The notes below the pieces were generated by a model that made no database searches, had not been told where the DNA came from, and saw nothing but the letters and a program-made list of their open reading frames with translations. Shown piece after piece: positions 1 through 7,143 of a stretch of DNA of 26,401 nucleotides (position 1 is its first letter; each line of letters starts with the position of its first letter). A program made the position numbers and the translations under genes. Origin of the DNA: Perkinsus olseni (taxonomy: Eukaryota; Perkinsozoa; Perkinsida). The stretch lies in NCBI GenBank assembly GCA_013115125.1, contig JABANN010000483.1, positions 1 to 26,401 of the forward strand, in the 5' to 3' direction.

Positions 1-23
1 GTTAAGATAATACTATTTCTCAG

Positions 24-748
24 GACGTGGAACGTCTACCTTCGACGGTGCTGCCATCGCTCACGCCGTGCTGGAGAGGGTCTCGGAGCACATCGGCTGC
101 CGTGCAGTATTCGCCACTCACTACCATGAATTAGCCGAGGATGAAACACTCCTCAATACTGGACTGTAAGGGCCTTCTGCTGTCCACACCTTTCAAGCTG
201 CATCAGCAGTCAGCGTCCGACCGTGCTATGGTCTCGGCAGATACCATCAAGCATGCCTCGTGAACCCAACGACCCGCGAAGTGACCTTCCTCTACAAGTT
301 CACTAAGGGTCGTTGCCCGCAGAGCCATGCCATGCACGTAGCGAAGATCGCTGGACTGCCTGAGGTCAGTTTAGGCTGGGAATTTCGGGGACGCATCCTT
401 GCATGTTTGACGCTGGTGATGGCGATTGGATATGCGTCGGGGGTGTTGCGACCGTTATGGCTGCTTATCTAGAGCTAGCGCTGTCGTCAGGTTATAGTAG
501 AAGAAGCCAGGGAGATGTCAGCAGTTTTCCACTCTGCTGTGAAGTCGTCGGCCGTCCCGTCTGATGACGAGGCCCTTGGCAACTTCTATGATTCTGTCAA
601 GTACGTTGTAGCTTTTTGATTTTCTGCTGCGTCGTCTCATTGTGTTGGTGGCGAGTGGGAAGTAGCTAACTTATATTCCGACACTGGAAGGCTGCTATGA
701 GTCATAGCTTATGATGCCTACAGAAAATACCGGTCGCGCAAGCACTAA
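24..748 (+). CDS. MSH6: MSH6-type DNA mismatch repair protein, C-terminal part (four exons, 5' truncated)
   Basis: This is the end of the ATPase domain of a MutS homologue, which with MSH2 recognises mismatches in the nucleus. I read exons 24-165, 214-364, 491-600 and 724-748; introns 166-213, 365-490 and 601-723 begin GT and end AG and keep the frame. Exon 1 starts after a splice acceptor (TTCTCAG) and encodes RGTSTFDG (signature region before the D-loop) and [11 protein letters not shown] (Walker-B-distal H-loop segment). Exon 2 encodes [15 protein letters not shown] and AKIAGLPE; exon 3 continues [13 protein letters not shown]; exon 4 ends KKYRSRKH and stop. The THYHELAED and TFLYKFTKG wording fits MSH6 better than MSH2. 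The upstream part lies outside the window. Intron 3 contains a decayed 22-nt triad (694-715). Exon boundaries are inferred from frame and splice dinucleotides only. Confidence 0.85.
694..715. repeat. 22-nt triad, core GCTATGAC (20/22), inside MSH6 intron 3
   Basis: Arms 694-700, inverted 8-mer 701-708 (perfect), last arm 709-715 with two mismatches. It is the only triad seen inside a recognised conserved gene, and it sits in an intron near the acceptor. Confidence 0.7.
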
Positions 749-856
749 TCAAAGAGAAAATCTTGACGCGGTTATGGGCCATTCTTGATGAGATACCACG
801 AACTTATATTCGGACAGTACCAACTCGGACACTTGAATCCCCCGGCCATATCGTTT

Positions 857-871
857 CGCGAACGGTTCGCG
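857..871. repeat. One-base-loop palindrome 7-1-7 inside a larger fold-back
   Basis: CGCGAAC, one G, GTTCGCG. It is enclosed by an outer imperfect 11-bp inverted repeat (CCGGCCATATC near 842 and GATATGACCGG near 885), so the whole of about 842-895 can fold back on itself. Confidence 0.6.
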
Positions 872-890
872 GGAATCAAGCTGATATGAC

Positions 891-1519
891 CGGCTCCTGA
901 AATTCCATACTATGGTGGGACATCCTGGGCCGAAGTGCCTGCCCGTCTGAAAGAAGTGGAGTACATCCCATACTTAAGGGCGTGCTGTGCCTCACTTGCA
1001 CGTTCCAAGTCATCCAGCACGTACGGCAATAAGCAGTAGTTCTCATGATTTAGTGATCAATTCTCTAACCAAGCCGGTCTCACCCGCGAAGTTCCATTCG
1101 AACTTGATTTCCTGTCGGCGTGTGGCTGGTTCGGTGAAGTTTCTCCCTTCTTAAGGAATGTGCATTGAGTTACTGAGTGCAAAGCAAGTGCCTCGGTTGG
1201 CTGGCGAGCGAAGTGCCACCGTCTCAAGTGGTCCTGTCCGAATTGGGTCAGGCCGCCCAGCCGTTTTTGTCCGAGCTGCCACCGACTCAGCTGATGGTGG
1301 TGGGTGACGACAGTGACGACCCGTGAGTCACTCACGGGTGGTGACTTCCGCCACTACTTTCAGTCGTGTCCCTACTTGGCACCTGCACGGAAGAGGGAGG
1401 CTGCGGGAGTGCCCCACCATCTCTACAAGATTGTGACGGATTTAAACCGTAAGGCTTTCATTCGTTTACGGCGTGTTCACACAAGGAACGCTGGAATGAC
1501 TCGGCAGAGTTGCCGCTGA
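891..1519 (+). CDS. Probable multi-exon gene, function unknown
   Basis: Four open stretches on the plus strand read like protein and can be joined in frame. Exon 891-1020 encodes IPYYGGTSWAEVPARLKEVE and on to RSKSS; a 33-bp GT-AG intron (1021-1053) joins it to 1054-1138 (DQFSNQAGLTREVPFELDFL, ACGWFGEVSPF-like end). A 50-bp intron (1139-1188) joins that in phase to 1189 onward (CLGWLASEVPPSQVVLSELG, then FLSELPPTQLMVVGDDSDD). A consensus donor GTGAGT at 1323 and acceptor TTTCAG at 1358-1363 lead to 1364-1519 (CPYLAPARKREAAGVPHHLY, LNRKAFIRLRRV). The last junction does not keep the best frame, so the donor there may differ or the gene may be damaged. A decayed palindromic insertion sits exactly at that donor. 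No start codon is identified; I do not recognise the family. Confidence 0.42.
1320..1338. repeat. One-base-loop palindrome 9-1-9 (possible decayed triad)
   Basis: CCCGTGAGT, C, ACTCACGGG. The following GGTGGTG resembles the third arm of a triad with core CGTGAGTG after small indels. It overlaps the candidate donor site at 1323. Confidence 0.55.
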
Positions 1520-1539
1520 GGTCATCAACCCGCTCAGAG

Positions 1540-1632
1540 TAGGGACAGGGCGCAAATGGAGCCGCGACACCTATACGGCAGTTTTTGACGTCACTTTACG
1601 GTGTTGCACGGTGTAGCCATGCGTCGGGAATA
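1540..1632. repeat. Tail of a truncated 'unit 0' of the tandem array
   Basis: This stretch aligns with the ends of unit 1 (about 5628-5725) and unit 2 (about 11875-11930): shared words are GCGCAAA, CCGCGACA, TTTTTGACGTCACTT. It keeps two unoccupied triad target sites that are filled in unit 1: the one about 1568-1580 (13 nt against 27 in unit 1) and ACGTCACT at 1588-1595. Confidence 0.6.
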
Positions 1633-1639
1633 GTTCAGC

Positions 1640-2038
1640 CAAGTGGTTCACAGCTCACCACTCCTCGTGCGCCTTCTTCGATGAGTTTACACGGCCGCGA
1701 ATGACTATCAACTCACTACCGCCTGTAGCTGCGCTGTCCTATCACGGGCTAGAGTGTACGTTCAAATGTTGAGACGTACGGGTGTGGAACACGCAAGCGC
1801 GGGGGAGGACGCGATGAGTAATCACAGCGCGGTAACGCTTCCGGGCTCATGCTTCGTGCGAACGGCAACAGCGCCCTCTGTCTCGTTGAAGGCAGCTTAT
1901 ACCGAAAGACCGGATAGACGTGCTTTCTCGGCCACTCAGTTTGCTTCTGCCTCGAAATCTTTGGCGGCAGCTAACACGCTCGCTAGCCCGCTGTGCCAGG
2001 ATAATAGCACCCACGGTATCCTTGCTCTTCAGCTTCAC
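1640..2038. other. Upstream region of peptide gene A1
   Basis: There is no convincing gene. The ORFs that overlap here are not conserved between units, while the DNA is: blocks around 1655-1750 and 1840-2038 recur upstream of A2 (6150-6432) and A3 (11980-12390). It probably holds the promoter and leader of the A genes; CTTCAG at about 2027-2032 is conserved and could be a cis or trans splice acceptor. Confidence 0.45.
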
Positions 2039-2051
2039 GACAGCTCCTGTC
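2039..2051 (+). promoter_or_regulatory. Conserved leader hairpin of gene A1
   Basis: GACAG, loop CTC, CTGTC, ten nt before the ATG. The same 5-bp stem at the same distance precedes all five A and B genes while the loop varies. Confidence 0.5.
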
Positions 2052-2061
2052 TTCTCCCCCA

Positions 2062-2220
2062 ATGCGCTTCGCTATCCTCATGGTCGCTGCAACCCTCATG
2101 GCCACCTTCGGTCTCAAAGTCGGTGCCTCGCCGAGAAAACTCAATTGGGGCGGATGCCCTAAGAGTTGCCCTTCTCTTTACCACTGTGGCTGTGATCAAC
2201 ACGGCTGCCGTTGCACATGA
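2062..2220 (+). CDS. Secreted cysteine-rich micro-peptide A1
   Basis: 52 aa. Residues 1-19 (MRFAILMVAATLMATFGLK) are a hydrophobic signal peptide; the mature part is about 30 aa and ends in a cysteine cluster, GGCPKSCPSLYHCGCDQHGC then RCT, with six cysteines in the pattern C-x3-C-x5-C-x-C-x4-C-x-C. The start is fixed by sequence identity of five paralogues that all begin at this ATG, ten nt after a conserved hairpin. It is presumably exported; the spacing suggests a small disulfide-knotted peptide, but I cannot assign a function or match it to a named family. Paralogues of subfamily A lie at 6456 and 12414, and subfamily B at 4045 and 10568. Confidence 0.75.
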   Translation: MRFAILMVAATLMATFGLKVGASPRKLNWGGCPKSCPSLYHCGCDQHGCRCT

Positions 2221-2829
2221 AAATGCTATTCGTCCTCACAGCATCTATCAGGGATATTTCATAAGCTCCTCAGTGATGGACGTGGCTAGAACGTCGAGGC
2301 CCCCCTGTTGTCCGACTTTTTCTTTCTCGGTTGGCTGCCTTGCTCACCATTGGAAAACCTGGCAGACGGCGCTGCTCTGATTTTCCCCAGTTGCGCAACT
2401 GCTCTCCGATGGCGGAATGAGGCAACAATTGAGAGATGTTCCCTCCCTGTATGGTGAAATATCGCTGCTCATTATGTAGCATTCACTAGTCGGAATAGTT
2501 TATATCGGCATCAATCATGTTTTTTTCGTCTGTAGTGACGCTCTAGGTGATGCGGAGTCCGCACTGCGAAAGTTTTGCTCGGGCCGAGCCATGGCCACTA
2601 GTCCCACTTTTAGCTTTTAATCGGGTCGTCGACGGCCTGGACTACATTTGATCGCAGTGCTTCGAGGCTCTGCATTCAAGTCCCCTCCATCGAGTTAGAT
2701 AGTACTGCGTTCAGTCCATCGAACATTATAATGAATCTCGTACCGCATCCAATGCAGCGCATCGAGAAATCGATTGTACGCATGGTACAGCATGGCAGCC
2801 GGGCTGCCGTAAATGCCTCAGTGGGCTCC
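2221..2829. other. 3' flank of A1, non-coding
   Basis: No gene seen. It is homologous to the 3' flanks of A2 (6618-7146), A3 (12570-13098) and B2 (10724-11260), sharing CATTATGTA, GCTCGGGCCGAGC and GTTCAGTCCATCGAAC-type words. The position that carries the MITE in units 2 and 3 (around 2725) is empty here. Confidence 0.5.
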
Positions 2830-2851
2830 ATCAGAACTTCTGATTCAGAAG
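2830..2851. repeat. 22-nt triad, core ATCAGAAG (22/22)
   Basis: Arm 2830-2836, inverted core CTTCTGAT 2837-2844, arm 2845-2851. Unit 2 keeps the unoccupied site ATCAGAAG at 7759-7766, with matching flanks on both sides. Confidence 0.92.
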
Positions 2852-2916
2852 TTAGGGGCTCCGGAAGAGTTTGACCGCGAGTAACTGTACCGGCACTAAG
2901 GTCCCCAGGGTCTCGC

Positions 2917-2938
2917 CTCTCAAGTTGAGAGTCTCAAC
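2917..2938. repeat. 22-nt triad, core CTCTCAAC (22/22)
   Basis: Arm 2917-2923, inverted core GTTGAGAG 2924-2931, arm 2932-2938. The matching site in unit 2 (7851-7858, ATCTCAAC) is unoccupied. Confidence 0.92.
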
Positions 2939-3040
2939 AGATGGTCTCGCGGATAGACACATCCCGAGAATCATGGACATGCCGGCGACATAATGGCGCC
3001 GGCAGCGCCGTCACTGTCTCGCGGGTCGGGCTAATACAAC

Positions 3041-3062
3041 GGTGTATCATACACCGTGTATG
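3041..3062. repeat. 22-nt triad, core GGTGTATG (22/22)
   Basis: Arm 3041-3047, inverted core CATACACC 3048-3055, arm 3056-3062. The unit 2 site 8224-8231 is unoccupied and flanked by identical sequence (ATACAAC before, CATGCGTGTCAGCCAGGC after). Confidence 0.93.
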
Positions 3063-3148
3063 CATGCGTGTCAGCCAGGCTTTGCCTGTACAATTCGCAC
3101 TCACTTGATTCCACCTTCCACGATTAATGTACAGTGCAGGGAGCTCCG

Positions 3149-3424
3149 ATGCGCAGCCTGCGAATATGCAATATTTCCCTCTTTCTAGCAGTCTCCTTGT
3201 CTCGCCGTGAGTTCGTACTCGGCCGCACGCATAAGTTCAGACGTCCTTCGCCACCAGTGATCGTATACGTGACGGAGAATTCAATTCTGGCGGGCTTCAA
3301 TATGAGTGGAAGCTGCAAGTCAGTGCGAGCTTGCAGCGCTGATAGTCCTCATCCGGATCCTACCAGATCTCGACTGGACCGTCGTGATCATGCCATTGCC
3401 GGTGTTGATAGCTCTGCTGCTTAG
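3149..3424 (+). CDS. Small secreted protein C1
   Basis: 91 aa from the second ATG; an in-frame ATG at 3134 would add MQGAP. Residues 1-18 (MRSLRICNISLFLAVSLS) look like a signal peptide, followed by a basic segment (RREFVLGRTHKFRRPSPP) and a polar tail. C2 at 8331 is clearly homologous over the first 60 residues. The two then part: a 4-nt length difference near 3366 (CCAGATCTCGAC against CCAAGATCTCCTCGAC in C2) puts C1 in another frame. C2 ends in the cysteine-rich CRCRCW, and the matching bases in C1 would read CHCRC in the shifted frame. C1 therefore looks frameshifted at its end. Function unknown. Confidence 0.5.
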   Translation: MRSLRICNISLFLAVSLSRREFVLGRTHKFRRPSPPVIVYVTENSILAGFNMSGSCKSVRACSADSPHPDPTRSRLDRRDHAIAGVDSSAA

Positions 3425-3556
3425 AGTATTCCCGGTTATTGGCGAGAATTGCAATTGAAGCAGATTGCCCTTTCAGCGTGAGGAAGCGGGAGCAGCGCTC
3501 ACAGCATTTATCTATCTCTGTTTCTCATCAGGATCTCATCTCCTTCTCTTACAACT
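3425..3556 (+). other. C1-D1 spacer
   Basis: Short spacer conserved with unit 2 (8600-8752): CAGCGTGAGGAAGC, CATTT-TCTATCTCTG and ATCAGGATCTCA words. A pyrimidine-rich stretch before 3557 may be the D leader. Confidence 0.35.
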
Positions 3557-3715
3557 ATGCATCTGAATATCCTCGTGTTCGCTGCATCTCTAGCGGCGAG
3601 CTTCGGTGACCAAGACAGATTCTGTCTGAAGATAGGGAGGGCAGGGGAACTTCTGTCTGACAGAACGTTGCGGTTAGGTACGAGTGCTTCGGTGTCCCCA
3701 TCTCAATCCTCATAG
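3557..3715 (+). CDS. Small secreted ORF D1 with B-like signal peptide
   Basis: 52 aa, beginning MHLNILVFAASLAASFG, which resembles the signal peptides of B (MRFAILMFAATLVATLS). The rest (GDQDRFCLKIGRAGELL...) has one cysteine and no family resemblance. Bases 3613-3665 are a split triad (core AGACAGAA): arm, inverted core, a 23-nt insert, the inverted core again, final arm. Removing the extra 45 nt gives GDQDRTLRLGTSASV in the same frame, so 15 codons of this ORF seem to derive from the insertion process. The unit 2 counterpart is broken. It may be a young or relic gene. Confidence 0.4.
   Translation: MHLNILVFAASLAASFGDQDRFCLKIGRAGELLSDRTLRLGTSASVSPSQSS
3613..3665. repeat. Split triad, core AGACAGAA, inside ORF D1
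   Basis: AGACAGA 3613-3619; TTCTGTCT 3620-3627; spacer 3628-3650; TTCTGTCT 3651-3658; GACAGAA 3659-3665. All arms are perfect, but the inverted core occurs twice with 23 nt between. The same layout with a 15-nt spacer occurs at 18820-18864. Confidence 0.65.
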
Positions 3716-4021
3716 TCAGAGGTTTCATTCTCGACTTCTCCGTCGCTTCGTACGTGCGTACGCTCTCTGTACGCTTTCGTGCTTCGTGCGTCCAATACGG
3801 TATTGGCAATACCCCTCGCAATCGTGTGCATTCTTCGTCATGTTATTGAAAGCAGGTTCCACATAGCTTCACAATGAGATCAGTCCCCCCATTCTTTGAA
3901 CCCTGTCTCAGAAGCGACAACAAGCTCGCAAGTCTGTTGTACCTCAGCCTCAGCCACTTGGGTACCACGATAAAAGCGGTCACAACATAATTGCTCTTCA
4001 GCCGCTGAAATTCAGACTATC
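3716..4021. other. Upstream region of peptide gene B1
   Basis: No gene seen. It aligns with 10040-10544 upstream of B2 (CACAATGAGATCAGT, GAACCCTGTCTC, CTCGCAAGTCTGTTGTACC). The homologous position of the nested triads of unit 2 (about 3748-3770) is unoccupied here. Confidence 0.45.
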
Positions 4022-4034
4022 GACAGCCCCTGTC
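4022..4034 (+). promoter_or_regulatory. Conserved leader hairpin of gene B1
   Basis: GACAG, loop CCC, CTGTC; ten nt before the ATG at 4045. Confidence 0.5.
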
Positions 4035-4044
4035 TTTTCCCTCA

Positions 4045-4197
4045 ATGCGCTTCGCTATCCTGATGTTCGCTGCTACCCTTGTTGCCACCTTGAGTATCAA
4101 AGACGAGGCCGCGCCGGACACTTCTAACTTTAAGTTGGGCGGATGCTCCCAGTGCCTTTACCAATGTTATTGCGATACTCACGGCTGTCGTTGCTGA
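4045..4197 (+). CDS. Secreted cysteine-rich micro-peptide B1
   Basis: 50 aa: signal peptide MRFAILMFAATLVATLS, an acidic linker (IKDEAAPDTSNFKLG), then GCSQCLYQCYCDTHGCRC with six cysteines. Spacing C-x2-C-x3-C-x-C-x4-C-x-C differs from subfamily A (C-x2/3-C-x5-C...) by the missing two residues between the second and third cysteines. The leader and the first 50 nt of the ORF are almost identical to the A genes, so A and B are recent paralogues whose mature parts have diverged. Function unknown; probably exported. Confidence 0.75.
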   Translation: MRFAILMFAATLVATLSIKDEAAPDTSNFKLGGCSQCLYQCYCDTHGCRC

Positions 4198-4855
4198 CGA
4201 AAGCGTCATTCGTCCCAGCAGCATCTATAGGAGGTGCATCAATCACATGATGTCAAGGGGTTGGCCACCGTGTGTTGAGCTCTCCGGGCCTCAACACGTA
4301 TTAGGCAGTGCGTAACTGATGTACAACTGTAGGTAGGCATTGTGTCCACTTAGTTAGCCCCACTTAAACGGTGCCATCCACAGAACGCTAGTCCTAGGTG
4401 TTAGAAAGTACTTGGATGGTTTCGACCGTGGTTGCTCAACTCCAACTCAACCGAACGGTGATCCCATTGAAGTTCTTCATAAAGTTGACTTGACCATTTT
4501 ACCGTCGCACCCACTACGGGGTTGAGTTCCACGCAACGATTCGAAAGGATATCACTCGACCGATATCACAGCCCACAGAAAAAATGACATCATAATTCCT
4601 GAAAAAATATCAAGATAACATAATAACACGACCGGAGATGATAAACAATAAGCTCGATGGCAACGGAGGTACAGCCACGGCGGACGGTGCACAAGCTTAT
4701 GCAGTTGATGGAGGATGCTAGAGACCCACAACCCATCAAAGACCCCCGCAAAGGTGCATTTCCGACGGTGGATTATCGTGTTCACACCGGCCACGGATTC
4801 AAAAGGCATTTTTGTCAAGAAGATGTGATTAGCCAATGAAAGGCGTTCTCCCCGA
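4198..4855. other. Non-coding region between B1 and E1
   Basis: 4280-4475 is homologous to 11300-11490 in unit 2. From about 4480 to 5258 there is no counterpart in unit 2. The ORFs here (for example on both strands around 4552-4839) show no protein-like features. Confidence 0.4.
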
Positions 4856-5245
4856 TTAGCATGCCGTCAAAGGGTAGTTGAATAGGTCAACGGCATGGAG
4901 TGTCTTGCCGTCGTACTTCAGGAGGGCGAGCTTATCAGCGCCAATAGGTGCGCCTATCTGCTTGATAAGGTCCTTCAGTTTGTGGGTGTCAATGACCGTC
5001 ACATCGCCGCTCGATGCATCGTACTTATAGGGAACATCTGTCTCACTGCCGCTTCCTTTTTTGCCAGTGGAGGGAATCCATGTGGCCTCGATGTCGAATG
5101 CGGACTCGCTTCGTATGGTTACCTTGATAGTCCCGTTACCTACTAATGGGATATCGGGAGACCCACAATAGCTACCAGATGGTCTGGTCCGGAGGATGGC
5201 GTAAGCTCCGACCAGAAGAAAAGTAAAACCTAGAAGACTGCCCAT
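4856..5245 (-). CDS. Secreted protein E1, unknown function
   Basis: 129 aa from the ATG at 5245; the reading frame is open upstream to 5365, but that part belongs to DNA that is conserved in unit 2 without the gene, so I take the internal methionine. MGSLLGFTFLLVGAYAILRT is a signal peptide or N-terminal anchor. The mature part has SYCGSPDIPLVGNGTIKVTI, FDIEATWIPSTGKKGSGSET, YKYDASSGDVTVIDTHKLKD and YDGKTLHAVDLFNYPLTAC, with two cysteines, near the start and at the last residue, that could pair. Alternating hydrophobic and polar residues suggest a beta-rich extracellular domain. I recognise the style (protist secreted families) but no named family. The gene and flanks, about 780 bp, are missing from unit 2. 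Confidence 0.62.
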   Translation of the reverse strand: MGSLLGFTFLLVGAYAILRTRPSGSYCGSPDIPLVGNGTIKVTIRSESAFDIEATWIPSTGKKGSGSETDVPYKYDASSGDVTVIDTHKLKDLIKQIGAPIGADKLALLKYDGKTLHAVDLFNYPLTAC

Positions 5246-5659
5246 CGATCGTCCAATATTATAAACTGAGATGGAAATCTTAACTCGGCACTGGTAAGTC
5301 GGCTGTGTTAACGTTCGATGTGTCGCCAAGTGTAAACCGCCCTCTTGTGAGTCGCCAGGTATCAATGGTCAGGCTGGACACATTACGATTGCAAAGCGAA
5401 GGGTAAGCGTCACAGTTGAAAGGAAGCACGCATGCACGCTGAGGTCGGGCGCATGCGCCCCCTATACTCATTGACGGTCTAGTACCACGGCCACATGAGC
5501 TCGACATTATCATGTAGGCCCGCAATGTCTCGTGCCTTGCTACCGGCCCTACCATGTAGACTAGATTGTGGTCATAGCATGATAGCTGGAACGACTTGAC
5601 GCTGCGGTCGTGTACCCACCCAGAGCGGGGACATTGCGCAAAGATATCCGCGACATGAG

Positions 5660-5681
5660 TTGGAGACTCTCGAATCGAGAG
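5660..5681. repeat. 22-nt triad, core TTCGAGAG (21/22)
   Basis: Arm 5660-5666 (one mismatch), inverted core CTCTCGAA 5667-5674, arm 5675-5681. The distance between flanking words CGCGAC and TTTTTGA is 27 nt here and 13 nt in unit 0 (about 1563-1588): exactly 14 nt longer. Confidence 0.82.
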
Positions 5682-5697
5682 TTTTTGAGTCAAAAAA

Positions 5698-5719
5698 ACG
5701 TCACAGTAACGTCGTCACT
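5698..5719. repeat. 22-nt triad, core ACGTCACT (21/22)
   Basis: Arm 5698-5704, inverted copy AGTAACGT 5705-5712 (one mismatch to AGTGACGT), arm 5713-5719. Two unoccupied paralogous sites exist: 1588-1595 and 11917-11924, both ACGTCACT followed by TT. Confidence 0.88.
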
Positions 5720-6432
5720 TGACGAGCTGCATTGAATTATCAGCCTCCAGCGCGTGAGTCTCCAGCGCCAAAGTGTGGTAATTTACCCTCCATACTCTGA
5801 AGGGTGGGACTCGGACAGTCTATCCCAAGGGATCGACGCTCCTCAACAAGGTGACGTGCCGTTATTGTAGTCTACTGTGCACCCAAATGCTGACCGCGAG
5901 CCCTCAGGGCCCAGCCCTGCGCCCGGGTGCGATGGAATATTTCGAAGTAGTACCCTAGTCCCGGCTCTATCAATAAACTTGTTTTGTTGAATGCTGCAAA
6001 GCCCGTTTCGCGGGGAAGATATGTTTCACAACGATTCGCACGCATCAACCACCGTACGCTGTATAACGCCTGCCATTCAACTGGGGCTGACAAGTTATCC
6101 TGGATATCACGATGTAGCTAGCCATCCTGATTAGTCTAATCAACTGGTTTACAGTTCACCACTCCTCGCGCACCTCCAGAAGGTGACCTCCTCCGACAGC
6201 TGCGAATGACTATGTACTCACTACCTCCCGTAGTTGCGCTGTCCTATCACGCGTTAGCGTGACGTCATCTGCACGCAAGCGCTGAGGAGAATGTGGCGGG
6301 CTAAGCGCAATGAAGGTGAGGTAGCGGTTCTGGTCTCATGTTTCGTATATCGTACCGAGAGACCGGATGGACGAGCTTTTCTCCTCTGCCACCGTAACAG
6401 CACCCCACAACGTACTTGCTCTTCAGCTTTAC

Positions 6433-6445
6433 GACAGCCCCTGTC
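6433..6445 (+). promoter_or_regulatory. Conserved leader hairpin of gene A2
   Basis: GACAG, loop CCC, CTGTC; ten nt before the ATG at 6456. Confidence 0.5.
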
Positions 6446-6455
6446 TTTTCCCTCA

Positions 6456-6617
6456 ATGCGCTTCGCTATCCTGATAGTCGCTGCTACCTTCACGGCCACC
6501 TTCGGTCTCAAGATCGACGCCTCGCTAGACACTTCTAGTCTCAGGCTGGGCGATTGCGATCACTGCCCTCCTGGTTACCACTGTGGCTGTGATGTGCACG
6601 GCTGCCGTTGCCTATAA
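6456..6617 (+). CDS. Secreted cysteine-rich micro-peptide A2
   Basis: 53 aa: signal peptide MRFAILIVAATFTATFGLK, linker IDASLDTSSLRLG, then DCDHCPPGYHCGCDVHGCRC and L. Six cysteines with spacing C-x2-C-x5-C-x-C-x4-C-x-C, shared with A3. The frame is open upstream to 6291, but that extension is not conserved and contains the leader hairpin, so I use the ATG shared by all paralogues. The PPGYHCGCDVHGCRC end resembles small disulfide-rich knots; function unknown. Confidence 0.78.
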   Translation: MRFAILIVAATFTATFGLKIDASLDTSSLRLGDCDHCPPGYHCGCDVHGCRCL

Positions 6618-6631
6618 AAGTGTTATTCATA

Positions 6632-6652
6632 CTCACGGGCCGTGAGTCATGC
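6632..6652. repeat. Decayed triad, core CTCACGGC
   Basis: CTCACGG 6632-6638, GCCGTGAG 6639-6646, then TCATGC, a third arm with one change and one base lost. The same site in unit 1 (CTCACAGC at about 2235-2242) and unit 3 (TCTCGGC at about 12585) is unoccupied. Confidence 0.7.
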
Positions 6653-7143
6653 ATCCACCGGGGATATTTCATAGAATCCCCATCGATGGATGTGGCAAGA
6701 ACGTGGAGAGGCTGCCACCTTCAGTCCGAGTTTCTATTTGTACGCTCGGTTGGCTGCCTTACACACAATCGAGCATCCAATCCGACACCCCTTCGGGCTT
6801 TGATTTTTCCCCAGTTTCCCAACTGCTCTTCGATGACGGTTCTGAAACTAGGCAACAATAGAAAGATGTTGCCTTCATGTATGGTGACAAAACGCGGCTC
6901 ATTATATAATATTCACTTGTCGGAAGAGTTTATATCAACACCAATTGTCGTTATCCGTCTATGTTGACGCTCTTGAGTGTCGCACATTTTGCTCGGGCCG
7001 AGCCATGGCCGTTTGTCTGACTTTCAACTTCCAATCGGGCCGTAGAAAACCTAGACCGCATTTGATGGCGGTGCTCTGCGACAATTTCGCATTCAAGCCC
7101 CCTCCTTCATGTTAGATAGGGAACTGTGTTCAGTACATCGAAC

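Larger units (their letters stand above)
1633..6130. repeat. Tandem array unit 1
   Basis: Starts with a block (GGTTCACAGCTCACCACTCC) that recurs at about 6145 and 11978. It carries peptide gene A1, C1, D1, B1 and minus-strand gene E1 and ends with the 5628-5725 block. It is 60-85% similar to unit 2 over long blocks by eye, with many indels. It lacks the MITE of units 2 and 3. Confidence 0.65.
5246..6432. other. Non-coding end of unit 1 and upstream region of A2
   Basis: 5259-5725 matches 11500-11930 of unit 2, including the likely 5' region of E1 where the gene itself is gone in unit 2. 5726-6130 holds nothing I can identify. 6131-6432 matches the upstream regions of A1 and A3. It also contains an even 14-bp palindrome GGGCGCATGCGCCC near 5448. 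Confidence 0.45.

Noticed and set aside
1754-2380. 208-codon open frame on the plus strand
   Set aside because: It runs across the leader and the body of A1 in another frame; the homologous frames in units 2 and 3 are not kept. A1 is the conserved product.
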